DNA of 64,000 bases from Tanypteryx hageni (Eukaryota; Arthropoda; Insecta; Odonata; Petaluridae): positions 15,501,516-15,565,515 of the forward strand of contig CM054114.1 in NCBI GenBank assembly GCA_028673005.1, given 5' to 3'. This document shows positions 35,340 through 44,880 of this stretch, piece after piece (the stretch's first letter is position 1; every line of letters begins with the position of its first letter). The notes under the pieces were generated by a model. That model saw only the letters and a list, made by a program, of their open reading frames with translations, ran no database searches and had not been told where the DNA came from. The translations under genes were made by a program, and so were the position numbers.

Positions 35340-38300
35340 GCCTGGCAGTAGGCAGCAGTACTGTCAGTATGGTATAGAGCCGAAAACAAATGATGTTGGT
35401 TGGGTCTATATCCAATACAGCTGTAGGCGTGATCAGGACGATTTGAACGGCTACAGTACTGCGATGTGGAAAGCAAGAGGGAAACTACCACATTACATTC
35501 CCTAGTAAAGATTATATGGTTGGACAATATGAGTTCTCTCGAGGTAAAACAATCCGGAGGTAAAATAGTCCCCCAATCGGATCTCCGGGCGGGGACTGCC
35601 TTGAGGAAAACATTTGTCGAAAGTAAATTACGAATAGGGACTTGGAACGTAAGAACTATGAGAAAGGCAGGAAAGCTAGAGAACTTGAAAGAAGAAATGA
35701 GAAGAAATAGAGTTGACATTATAGGGCTAAGCGAAACTAGATGGGAGGGAGAAGGACAGTTCGACTCGGAAGAATTCACGGTAGTTTATTCTGGAGGAAA
35801 TAGTGGGGAAAGGGGAGTAGCTCTGGTACTTAGGAAAGATATGATGAAAAGCGTGACAAAGATAATAGCAACGAACGATAGACTGATGGCAATAAAGCTA
35901 AAAGCAGTCCCAGTGGACATGCTGATAATCCAGGTATATATGCCAACGTCAGCTCATGACGATGAAGAAATAGATGAGATCTATGAGCAAATTAATGAAA
36001 TTTACGAAGAAGACGGAAGAGGAAAGGTAAACTGCATAATAATGGGAGATTGGAACAGCATAGTCGGAGAAGGACAGGAAGAAAATGTTGTCGGGCAATA
36101 CGGACTTGGGAAGAGAAATCGAGGAGGGGAGAAACTCGTAGAATTCTGCATCAATAATGACCTTGTAGTGACTAATACATGGTTCAAAAACCATAAACGA
36201 AGGTTATACACATGGAAAAGCCCAGGAGATAAAATGAGATGCCAAATAGATTACATCCTTGTAAAACAAAGATTTAGGAACAGCATAAAGAACGCCAAGG
36301 CATTGCAAGGAGCAGACATTGATTCAGATCACAGCCTTCTAATACTTGACGTGAGTACAAAGCTCAAACAAATAAGAAAAACGAGAAGAGAAAGACAGAC
36401 CTGGGACCTAGAAAAACTGAAAGAAAGGCAGGATGTAGTCAGCATGAAGTTGGAAGATAACCTAAGAAAGTTGGAAAACAAACCGAAGACCGTCGATATA
36501 GAATGGGATGAAATTAAAACCAGTATCAAGGATACCTTGGATAAAGAGATTGGAAAACAAGAGAAGAAAATCAGAAAACCATGGATCACGAAGGAAATGC
36601 TGGAGAAAATGGATGAGAGACGAAAATGGAAAAACGTTAACAGTGAAGAAGGTAGAGCCAACTATAGGCGTATAAACAATGAGTTGAGAAGGGTAACAGA
36701 TAAAGCTAGAGAAAATTGGCTAAAAGGAAAATGTGATGAAATAGAACAAATGGAGAAATTAGGACGGTACGATATGATGTACGCTAAGGCACTGGAATTA
36801 GAAGATAAGAAGTCTAATGGAATTTGTGGTAAAGGAATTATGAATACGGATGGGAAGATAGTCTCAGAAACAAAGGATGTAGCACAGGTATGGGAAGAAT
36901 ACATTAAGGAATTATACAGCAAACAGACAGGAGCGGCAAAAATAGAACTGGAAAATGAGGAAAACATTGAAGAAGACAACTTAGGACCAAGTATTATGGA
37001 GAGCGAAGTAGAAAAAGCGATAGTGGAACTTAAGAAGGGGAAAGCCACTGGCAGCGATGGAATACCGGCTGAGATACTTAAAGTCATAGGATCAGAAGGA
37101 CTAAAAGCGATCACGAAATTAATTAATAAGATTTATGACACGGGAGAGTGGCCTCAGGATTTCCTAGAAGTAACAATGATCCCTCTAAAGAAGAAGCCAA
37201 AGGCAATGCAGTGTAAAGATTACAGAACTATAAGCCTTCTGTCACACACATCGAAGATCATCACGAGGATTCTTAATAAAAGGCTGGAGAAAAAGGCAGA
37301 AGAAATAATAGGGGAAGATCAATTCGGTTTCAGAAAAGGACGAGGAACTAGAGATGCTATAGGAGTAGTTAGAATCATATCAGAAAGAGCAATAGAATAC
37401 AGTCAAGATATCTGCGCATGTTTCGTAGACTGGCAGAAGGCCTTTGATAGAGTAAATTGGGTAAAGTTGATGAAGATATTAAGGGATATAGGTGTAGACT
37501 GGAAAGACAGGAGACTGATTAGGAATCTATATGAGAATCAAGTTGTAAAGGTCAGGTTTGAGAATGTGGACACCTGCGGAATAAATATCGGTAGAGGAGT
37601 AAGACAAGGCTGCTGCCTATCGCCAACCCTATTCAATATATATGGAGAAAGTCTAATGCAAGAAGCTTTAGAAGGCACAGGGGATTTCAAAATTGGAGGA
37701 AGGATTATAAGAACAGTAAAATACGCAGATGATCAAGTACTTCTAGCAAGAAAGGAAGAGGAGCTACAAAAAATGATAAATAGACTAGTGATAACAGGTA
37801 GAAAATACGGTATGGAAATAAATACAGAAAAATCCAAGGTCATTCGAATATCGGGTAAAGAAGAGAATCTGAACATAACTATTGGGGGAAAGCCATTAGA
37901 ACAAGTTTCAGAATATAAATACCTTGGAAGTATCATAACACGAGAGGCAAAATGTACGGATGAGATCAAAACTAGAATAGGAAAAGCAAAAGCGGCTTTC
38001 AGGAGAAAGAAACAACTACTTACAGGGAATATAAGGGAAGATATCCGCAAGAAGTTGATAAAATGCTACGTATGGAGTATAGCATTGTATGGGGCAGAAA
38101 CATGGACGCTAAGGAAAAATGACATAAAATACTTGGAAAGCTTTGAAATGTGGACTTGGAGGAGAATGCTGAAGATAAAATGGACAGATAGGATGAAAAA
38201 CGATGAAGTGCTACGAAGAATAGGAGAGAAGCGAATGATTATACAGACTATCAGAAAGAGGAAGGCTAACTGGGTTGGACATTACCTGAGGAGAGAGAGT

Positions 38301-38494
38301 ATGATTAAAGACGTGTTAGAAGGAAAACTAGATGGGAAAAGGGAAAGAGGTAGGAAAAGGTTTCAGGTGTTGACGATTTGAAAGGGAAAGAGAGTTATCA
38401 AGATATAAAGAGGACAGCGGAAAATAGGAGTATATGGAGAACCAGGTTTAACCAAGAATAATCATGGACCTGTCTATGGACAGACTACCTATGA

Positions 38495-38496
<2 letters not shown>
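35340..38496 (+). mobile_element. near full-length RTE LINE retrotransposon
   Basis: The element comprises a short 5' region, one long ORF and a short 3' end that finishes in a TGATGATAT/(AT)n microsatellite, as RTE elements do. The exact 5' end is not certain; I place it after the upstream SINE poly(A). Fragments of the same family are at 6505-6730, 6733-7028, 27133-27335 and 38777-38937, showing repeated activity in this locus. Confidence 0.8.
35529..38381 (+). CDS. RTE endonuclease-reverse transcriptase polyprotein
   Basis: This protein would nick target DNA and copy the element's RNA by target-primed reverse transcription. I start it at the first ATG in frame (35529), giving 950 residues; the frame is open upstream to at least 35466 without an ATG. 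The APE-like endonuclease occupies roughly residues 35-280, with TWNVR (38-42), SETRW (68-72), GDWN (173-176) and SDH (266-268), all catalytic motifs present. The RT spans roughly 490-780, with GSDGIPAE, FVDWQKAFDRV (motif A Asp about 634), RQGCCLSPTLFN and YADD (732-735). A C-terminal region ends at a TGA after RKRFQVLTI. Immediately downstream another frame reads DDLKGKESYQDIKRT..., the usual RTE continuation, to a stop near 38461, so the natural C-terminus may be longer. No other break is visible, so it may be active. Confidence 0.9.
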   Translation: MSSLEVKQSGGKIVPQSDLRAGTALRKTFVESKLRIGTWNVRTMRKAGKLENLKEEMRRNRVDIIGLSETRWEGEGQFDSEEFTVVYSGGNSGERGVALVLRKDMMKSVTKIIATNDRLMAIKLKAVPVDMLIIQVYMPTSAHDDEEIDEIYEQINEIYEEDGRGKVNCIIMGDWNSIVGEGQEENVVGQYGLGKRNRGGEKLVEFCINNDLVVTNTWFKNHKRRLYTWKSPGDKMRCQIDYILVKQRFRNSIKNAKALQGADIDSDHSLLILDVSTKLKQIRKTRRERQTWDLEKLKERQDVVSMKLEDNLRKLENKPKTVDIEWDEIKTSIKDTLDKEIGKQEKKIRKPWITKEMLEKMDERRKWKNVNSEEGRANYRRINNELRRVTDKARENWLKGKCDEIEQMEKLGRYDMMYAKALELEDKKSNGICGKGIMNTDGKIVSETKDVAQVWEEYIKELYSKQTGAAKIELENEENIEEDNLGPSIMESEVEKAIVELKKGKATGSDGIPAEILKVIGSEGLKAITKLINKIYDTGEWPQDFLEVTMIPLKKKPKAMQCKDYRTISLLSHTSKIITRILNKRLEKKAEEIIGEDQFGFRKGRGTRDAIGVVRIISERAIEYSQDICACFVDWQKAFDRVNWVKLMKILRDIGVDWKDRRLIRNLYENQVVKVRFENVDTCGINIGRGVRQGCCLSPTLFNIYGESLMQEALEGTGDFKIGGRIIRTVKYADDQVLLARKEEELQKMINRLVITGRKYGMEINTEKSKVIRISGKEENLNITIGGKPLEQVSEYKYLGSIITREAKCTDEIKTRIGKAKAAFRRKKQLLTGNIREDIRKKLIKCYVWSIALYGAETWTLRKNDIKYLESFEMWTWRRMLKIKWTDRMKNDEVLRRIGEKRMIIQTIRKRKANWVGHYLRRESMIKDVLEGKLDGKRERGRKRFQVLTI

Positions 38497-38558
<62 letters not shown>
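38497..38558. repeat. (AT)n microsatellite
   Basis: About 30 AT units following the RTE 3' end. Confidence 0.95.
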
Positions 38559-38561
<3 letters not shown>

Positions 38562-38778
38562 CTAAAGGAAAAGAAAGGTAGTGATGAGGGTGGCAACAAG
38601 GTGTTGAGGGAAGCCCAGCGGACACTTACCAAGTTGAGGACCAAGCTGGTAGGCTGCTGGGGGCGTCGAAGAGACACGTAAAACACACGAACACAAAAAC
38701 ACACTCAAGCTTATCGGGCCTATGCCCTTCTTCAGCGAAAGAGTAACGTAAAGTGACACACTGGGCGGGGAATGACAG
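38559..38778 (-). mobile_element. Penelope-related ribozyme-like unit U1
   Basis: A unit of about 220 bp between (AT)n and a second RTE 3' end. On the minus strand it carries a hammerhead-like core: CTGAAGA, a 4-bp stem GGGC/GCCC with loop ATAG, then GATAAGC, a one-base variant of the GAAAGC seen in U2. Downstream follow a GTGTGTTTTTGTG-like stretch, ACGTGTCTCTTCGACG, and a GTAAGTGTCCGCTGGG motif resembling GTGAGTGCCCTCTGGG in the 3' repeat of the complete Penelope element at 44641. It has no credible protein. Confidence 0.6.
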
Positions 38779-38937
38779 GGTTCAGGTGTTGACGATTTGA
38801 AAGGGAAAGAGAGTTATCAAGATATAAAGAGGACAGCGGAAAATAGGAGTATATGGAGAACCAGGTTTAACCATGAATAATCACGGACCTGTCTACGGAC
38901 AGACTACCTATGATGATGATGATGATATATATAATAA
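38777..38937 (+). repeat. second copy of the RTE 3' end
   Basis: From the words TTCAGGTGTTGACG onward, about 140 bp repeat 38359-38496 almost exactly, ending in (GAT)n and AT repeats. Two differences, including ACCAAG/ACCATG, show it is a separate copy. It is a severely 5'-truncated insertion or a duplication of the RTE tail. Confidence 0.9.
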
Positions 38938-39052
38938 AAGATATTCTCTGTTTGATACACAATATGTGTTAAGCCTATAATAGGTTATAACAAAACATAT
39001 ATATGTATATACACACACACACACACACATTATATATATATATATATATATA

Positions 39053-39297
39053 TAACAACTTACGGAAAAGGAAAGGTAAAATGCATATATGGATGTCAAC
39101 AAGCTGTTGGGATGAGGAAACCCAGTGAGCACTCACCAATCAGACGACTTCAGGTTGGCGAGGCCCCGGGGATGTCGAAGCGACACACGTAAAATAACAC
39201 AAAAACACAGAAACATCACAAACGTAAAGCTTTCGGAACTACTCCTTCTTCAGCTACAGAGAGAGAGGGTTTCCTCATCCCAACACCATGTTGACAT

Positions 39298-39307
<10 letters not shown>
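39053..39307 (-). mobile_element. Penelope-related ribozyme-like unit U2, with inverted ends
   Basis: The unit is flanked by a 39-bp inverted repeat: 39083-39121 and 39270-39308 match at about 36 positions when one is reversed. Inside, on the minus strand, is CTGAAGA, a short stem GGA/TCC, the canonical GAAA, then GCTTTACG. A GTGAGTGCTCACTGGG motif sits at the 3' side, as in the Penelope 3' repeat. It differs from U1 and U3 through most of its length. (AT)n tracts flank it. Confidence 0.6.

Positions 39308-39350
<43 letters not shown>
39300..39350. repeat. (AT)n microsatellite
   Basis: About 24 AT units between U2 and U3. The tyrosine/isoleucine-rich frames here are artefacts of the repeat. 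Confidence 0.95.
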
Positions 39351-39354
<4 letters not shown>

Positions 39355-39535
39355 TAAGGAAAAGAAAAGGTAGTGATGAGGGTGGGAACAATGTGTTGAG
39401 GAAAGCCCAGCGGACACTTACCAAGTTGGGGACCAAGTTGGCAGGCTGCTGGGGGCGTCAAAGAGACACGTAAAACACGCACACAAGAAAAACACACGCA
39501 AGCTTATCGGGCCTATGCCCTTCTTCAGTGAATGA

Positions 39536-39537
<2 letters not shown>
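39351..39537 (-). mobile_element. Penelope-related ribozyme-like unit U3
   Basis: Closely similar to U1 over about 180 bp, with the same CTGAAGA, GGGC-ATAG-GCCC and GATAAGC series read on the minus strand at about 39502-39531. It runs from the (AT)n tract before it straight into another (AT)n tract after it. Confidence 0.6.

Positions 39538-39616
<79 letters not shown>
39538..39616. repeat. (AT)n microsatellite
   Basis: About 39 AT units. Confidence 0.95.
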
Positions 39617-39620
<4 letters not shown>

Positions 39621-40750
39621 TACACACACTCCCTGCTTTAACACTGTTCTGTATTAACAATGAAAATAATGTAATACCTTTTACCGAATTGCACTCACGC
39701 ATTCCACATTAACGCTCTTCAAAATTTCTGGTGTAATTTAACAAGTCCACTGCACAGCGCCTCTGACGTTAGTATTTTCAGTAGCTTGATGATTCTGTGT
39801 ACACTTGTCGATGCTTTTTAGGTCAAAATATAGAGTGAACTTTGTTTAAATTATATTTCCCCTTTAAATAAAAAGTCCGTGTGTCATAACCGGCAGTCAG
39901 AGGAGAAAAAGAGGAAAAAATTAACTCTTGAGTTTAAATTAGAGGTTTTATGGAGACTAAAAGCTGGAGAGTGCCAACATTTGTTTTTTGTGAATTGCTT
40001 CCTTTTTGATTGTTCAGTTTTTTAAAATGTAATACCGAGGTATTTGAATTTTTTCTTTATTTGGTCTCATTCCATGTTCCTTTATTTATCAAGCACATGT
40101 GATAGTTCTTTTATGAATCCGTATTTCGATTTCGATATACGATTTTGTTTTTGTCTTATTGGTAGCCTTCTCTTAATTGAACAGTATCTCCAGTCATGTT
40201 GCTTATGTTATTATGTTCCAATTTTCTTTTAATAAAATTGTGGCTGTATAGTGACTATTGCCTCACCCTGTGTATATAAGTAGACGCAGGTATCTTCTTT
40301 TACTCCGTTCTTCATTTATATTCAACTTTTATTGTTCAATTTAAAATATAATTACAATGCAAATTATGACCTATTTTATGTTACGTAATATGGTTAACAA
40401 ATAATACTTTGGTGTATTATTTGTAAAATACTACCTATTTTCATTTCCATTAATAGAATCTGAAGGATGAATTGTATCTTATAACTTCATTTCTTATGGA
40501 AGTACATGTTCCAAATAGCACTGTTTCAGTTAGCACTTGATTTTCCTGGCACCATTTAAGAACATCAAGTGTGTGTTGTTTGATATAGCTTAATTGGCTG
40601 AACAGTAGGAATAGAGCATGAGAATTGTACAGAGTTATGTTGATTAGTATTTAACTTAAGCATTTTGATTTTTCATGATGATTTGTAGATTCTACAAATC
40701 AGTTAATATTTAGCTATTCATTCCTTAATTGATTCATTCTTGCACTTATT
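39617..40750. other. no gene recognised
   Basis: AT-rich, no supportable coding region. Confidence 0.45.
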
Positions 40751-40754
40751 TCAG

Positions 40755-41252
40755 GCGGAGGTGGGAGAGGAGGTAAATGGTGGGGAGGAAGGGGGTGAGG
40801 GGGAGGAAGTGGTGAGGGGGAGGAAGGGGGTGAGGGGGTGGAATGGGGTGAGGGGGAGGAAGGGGGAGGAAGGAGGTGAGGGGGAGGAGGTTGAGGAAGT
40901 GGGTGAGGGGGAGGAAGGGGGTGAGGGAGAGGAAGGAGGTGAGGGGGAGGTGGTTGAGGAAGTGGGTGAGGGGCAGGAGGGGGGTGAGGGGGGTGTGGAA
41001 GTGTTTTTTGGGAGGGGGGATTTTAATTGGGGAATGGCCTTACAGGGGTTTCACAGGGTTTATTCGGGGGGGATAATTTTGGTCAAGACGGGAGGGTGGA
41101 CTTGGTGGAGGAGTTGGCGGAGGTGGTAATAGGAGAGGTGTTTTTGATGACTAAGAGGGAGGGAGGGATTGGATGGGGAAGGGGTTGCTTTTCCAGAGCC
41201 CAGTGGCCAAGCTCCAGGACTTGTATGGAGGGTCGGTGGTGGTGGTGGTAGG
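40755..41252 (+). CDS. candidate exon with GGGGAG minisatellite, reading frame broken
   Basis: A good acceptor (CTTATTTCAG ending at 40754) opens a block that is sharply G-rich against AT-rich flanks. The first part (to about 41005) is an imperfect GAGGTGAGGGGGAGGAAG repeat coding Glu/Gly/Val-rich peptide. Later parts look protein-like only if the frame is changed twice: FNWGMALQGF (first frame), then LFGGDNFGQDGRVDLVEELAEVVIGEVFLMTK (second, here abbreviated to its landmarks GGDNF and LVEELAEVV), then LLFQSPVAKLQDLYGG (third). A donor TAG/GTATGA follows at about 41252. It is either a decayed exon or one with indels in G-runs. Family unknown. Confidence 0.35.
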
Positions 41253-41269
41253 TATGATACCATGTCTTT

Positions 41270-42828
41270 CATCAGATGTTACCTTTAATAGGCTAGAGCA
41301 AAGGTGACCTAATAAAACTGCTTAGGTTGCAACTGTTTATCCGGGCACTCTTATAAAGTTTCAAAACGCTATCCAACTATTTAACCTCTGTTATCTGGTA
41401 ACCCTAGGTATATGCATTGTCACAGATATGGATAAAATCAAAAAATCTCTAACTCCCATTGTAGGTTTTTGGACTCTGTACTGTTTTCATCTAATATTTT
41501 AATCAAATTTAGTAATATCTTTTTTGGCTTTTTATATACTAAAATATATTTTATTAACAGTTAAGAAAGTCTAAGCATAATAAAAAGAAACAATGTATTA
41601 TTGTAGTTTTTTCTCACAGTGAGTATTCTCTGCAGCCATTTCTATCTTTAGCTTGTGCAATGTATTGTATCTATTGCACGTGCTTCCCTCGTAATCTAGC
41701 TCTCTTCTTCTTCCTGCTAGTTTTTCTTCACATACTTGTCTAGACAATGGTTATTAAACTTGCATTCCTGTCTTATGCATGGCAGCTTTCATGCCTATCC
41801 AATATAATTGGCTCCAAAAGTAATTTGTAAACCAGAATTCTTGCCTAAAGCTTAAGTTCTTTATACCCTATTATTTCTTTCTTATTATTTCTTTATTAAA
41901 AATTGAGCTAAAATATTATTACATAATTACAACTAAAATTTCCATTCCTATACTTCTATGCACATTCTTTCCATCTCCCCAACTTTATTCAATGTACATC
42001 TAACTTGAACTCGTTAATATTCAATTCCATTCCCGTTATTTCTAAGCCCTTTGTCCATTTGAATGCTGACATCTTGCTATCTGCTATTAGTGCTACACCA
42101 TCAATATATACCAATGCCAGAGCACTTAAAGATTTCATATTTTAGTGTGCCAGCTAATCTCTGTTCTGCATATTTCATCACTACATCCATACATTTATAA
42201 TTAGTAAAACTCACAGTAATTTGACCTGGCATGGAATAATAACAAAACATCAAATGCAAGGCCTAATTTTGTCCTCACACCTCCATGCACTTTTTTAAAG
42301 GCTTTTTCTAAATTAAATTTCAATAAATGCTTTTGTAAATCAACTAATGATTGATTGATTGATGTGTGACAATTGATTATTTTCTTCCATTTTTTGGATA
42401 AAAGGTGATAAAAATGTTTAGTAAAATTTGGTTTGGAGTCCCATGAAGTTTGAGTGAACAGAAAAGGGTGCTATGAAATTTAAATGGTTGCGGAGCACTG
42501 CTCCAGAGGAATAAAAACCCTAACAACCAATGTCTTTGTCATCATCTTGTATTCCTCTTGTTGTCTTCTTTGTATTCATCTTCATGAACATCTTTATTGT
42601 CATCAACAACATCAGCTTTAAAGATTAGTTCACCTTCACATCATTTATTGTTGTCAAAATAATGTTAGGTTAGTTAGGAACCAATCTGCCTTTTTCCCAT
42701 AAACCCTTGGTTCAGTCATTGTAGCTTATGCCTTCATGGTATCCTTACACTGCAATCACTACAACATTTGAGAGTCTACTGTATTATTTTTTAGATTACC
42801 CAAATTAATACTCTACTATTTTATTATT
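41270..42828. other. no gene recognised
   Basis: AT-rich, no credible frame or terminal repeat. Confidence 0.45.
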
Positions 42829-42830
42829 TA

Positions 42831-44590
42831 CCGTAAATACCCGCGTATAATGCCCACCCTCGTATAATGCGCAGGGAGGTTTTCAGCCTCGTAATCTATG
42901 ATATTTCTATATACACGCGTATAGCACAAACAGATTTCTTTTAGCGTTACCGTTCCAGAATTAAGTAGATGGTGTAACGTGGTCTAAAGCAATGATCGAA
43001 TTATTGGTATTATGCATTGGTAACATAACGAAAGTGTGAAATGAAATTTTCGAATAACATTCCAAAAGAACATCAGCTAACTCAATCATTACATACTCTG
43101 TTTACTTACAGGATGATATTAGGATTAGGACATAATAATCCAATTATATCAATTTCATAGTATGGCATATGACATTGTTTGAGCTAATAAATTGAAGGAA
43201 TGACGATAAACCTATGTCAAAGTTTTTTACATACGTTTTAGTCACGCCTGAGATGAACGGGTTCGCCCAACCTTCAGTATTAACGTTATTAGAGCACTCT
43301 GGAGCACGCAAAAACGATAGCAAATAACCATAATTAACTACAGACTCTAAGAATCAAGAATAAACCACGTATGAATGCTGAGAGAAAAGTAGGGAATGAT
43401 AACTTGATTTAGTTCTACAAGAAGCATCAACTGCCAGCGTACTCAAAGGCATCAGCTGCCATTGTTTCTAATTGTAAGTAGTACCAGTACCTCACCACCA
43501 GGCCGGGCGCAGGTGTAGGGTGACGTCATGCGTAAGATGATGATTCCGATAACAACATCGTAGAAGAATGTTCCAGTGACCAGTGGCGGCTCGTAGCTAA
43601 AATTAGTGGGGGTGCTGCTCCAGAAAATTTTTAGCCTTTGTTTTAAAATTGTGTAAAAGGAAAAAAACATGTATAAAAAGAAAATTTATTCAGGAACTTG
43701 ATAAGATCTTAACAAAAAAAACCAAACATTTTTTACTTCCTTTAACTTAAATTGTTACAGTTCTAGCTTGATCTATTCATTTAAAAATGAAATCCATAAA
43801 AGAACCGAAAAAAAATGAATCAAATAGAATAGCTGGAAGCAGAATAATAATCTAATTCTACACTCTTCTACGCTTTATCACATTCAAGAATATGGTACAC
43901 GGTTTTTAAGCACAACACACGCTGAGTAAAAAAAAACTTCCTTCCACCATCATGCCAGAGCCGGCACTGCGAGAGCAACAGTGCTCTCTCTACCTGGCAG
44001 TCCCGCCTTCCTCCCCACCCCCCTCCTATGTGCGCATGCGCACAACAGTCAAACACCACATTGCTGGCACTGTGAAGCGCACAGTTCCATACAAAGATTT
44101 TTGTATCTTTTTCATAAACTGGGGGATGGCTACTGAAGTACTGACATTAAGCTTAAGGAATATATATTGTACTACAAAAATAAAGAAAGAATTAAAGAAA
44201 AAAGGACTCATTATATTAAATGTTATCGATAATATCAAGTGGAAATAGGGGGTGCTGCAGTTCCGCAGTGCCTATACACGAGCCGCCACTGCCAGTGACG
44301 AAGAATTTCTTGGCTTTTAAAATGAATAAATACTGAATTCGTTCTTTTCATATCTAATTAATGTACGTTAATAGAATTAGTTAATAAATTTTAACTATTA
44401 TCTATCTTACTTTTCGTAAAAATCACCAATAAAATTATGAGGATACCCGGGCAGTAATTAATGAGCTGAAATTGTGGAAATATGGGATCAAATGAAAATA
44501 GGAAGATTATGTACCCTCGCATAACACGCATCCTTATTTTTAACTCAAATATTTCGAAAAAAAGTGTGCTTTATATGCAGGTATTTACGG
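42831..44590 (+). mobile_element. TA-flanked DNA transposon, non-autonomous, containing a hAT insertion
   Basis: The left end CCGTAAATACCCGCGTATAA and the right end, read backward, CCGTAAATACCTGCATATAA form a good inverted repeat. TA stands outside each end (42829-42830; 44591-44592), fitting the Tc1/mariner/pogo superfamily. Subterminal copies of a CTCGYATAAYRCGCA motif lie near both ends. No transposase is recognisable inside. A 711-bp hAT element sits at 43581-44291, so the outer element was about 1.04 kb before that. Confidence 0.75.
43581..44291 (+). mobile_element. non-autonomous hAT element nested in the previous one
   Basis: The ends CAGTGGCGGCTCGTAG and CACGAGCCGCCACTG are inverted repeats, and an exact 8-bp target duplication ccagtgac flanks the unit (43573-43580 and 44292-44299). 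The interior is GC-richer at 43950-44080 and non-coding. The perfect duplication and the match of both ends suggest a fairly recent insertion. Confidence 0.9.
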
Positions 44591-44640
44591 TATATTGCAG
44601 CAGAGTGGGGTGGCCTAAATATTCCATATCATCAAAAATT

Positions 44641-44728
44641 GGAATTAAAATTTAAAACTCCTTAACCGTAAATTTACCCAGAGGGCACTCACACGTCAAT
44701 AAGAAATAAGGAAAATTAAAATTATACT
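44641..44728 (-). repeat. PLE1 3' terminal repeat R
   Basis: 88 bp identical to 47364-47451 in direct orientation; forms the 3' end of the element in its minus-strand sense. Confidence 0.95.
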
Positions 44729-44827
44729 TACAAGTTTGCAGGACGATGATGGCCTACAGGGACCTGTTGTCAAAAACTAGCCTAAAAAAAGAAAAAGAAA
44801 ACACACACGCACAAGCACTCTGGAAAT

Positions 44828-44880
44828 CTCTAGATACGTATTTCGGGAGCTATGCTCCCATCTTCAGTAGCTGAAGTCGT
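44828..44880 (-). ncRNA. hammerhead-ribozyme-like motif at the end of the PLE1 ORF
   Basis: On the sense (minus) strand the order is CTA, CTGAAGA (44867-44861), one U, a perfect 6-bp stem GGGAGC/GCTCCC with loop ATA (44859-44845), GAAA (44844-44841), the self-complementary stem TAC/GTA (44840-44835), TC, then TAG. This reproduces the conserved hammerhead core CUGANGA...GAAA, stem II, a very short stem III closed by A-U, and an UC cleavage position before 44832; CTA pairs with TAG as the start of stem I. Unusual points are an extra U next to stem II, where G-C is normal, and only three sure base pairs in stem I. Penelope elements are known to carry hammerhead motifs. Activity is untested. Confidence 0.55.

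Noticed and set aside
39125..39702. Open frames coding Ile-Tyr or Tyr-Ile repeats
   Set aside because: They are translations of (AT)n microsatellites and have no protein support.
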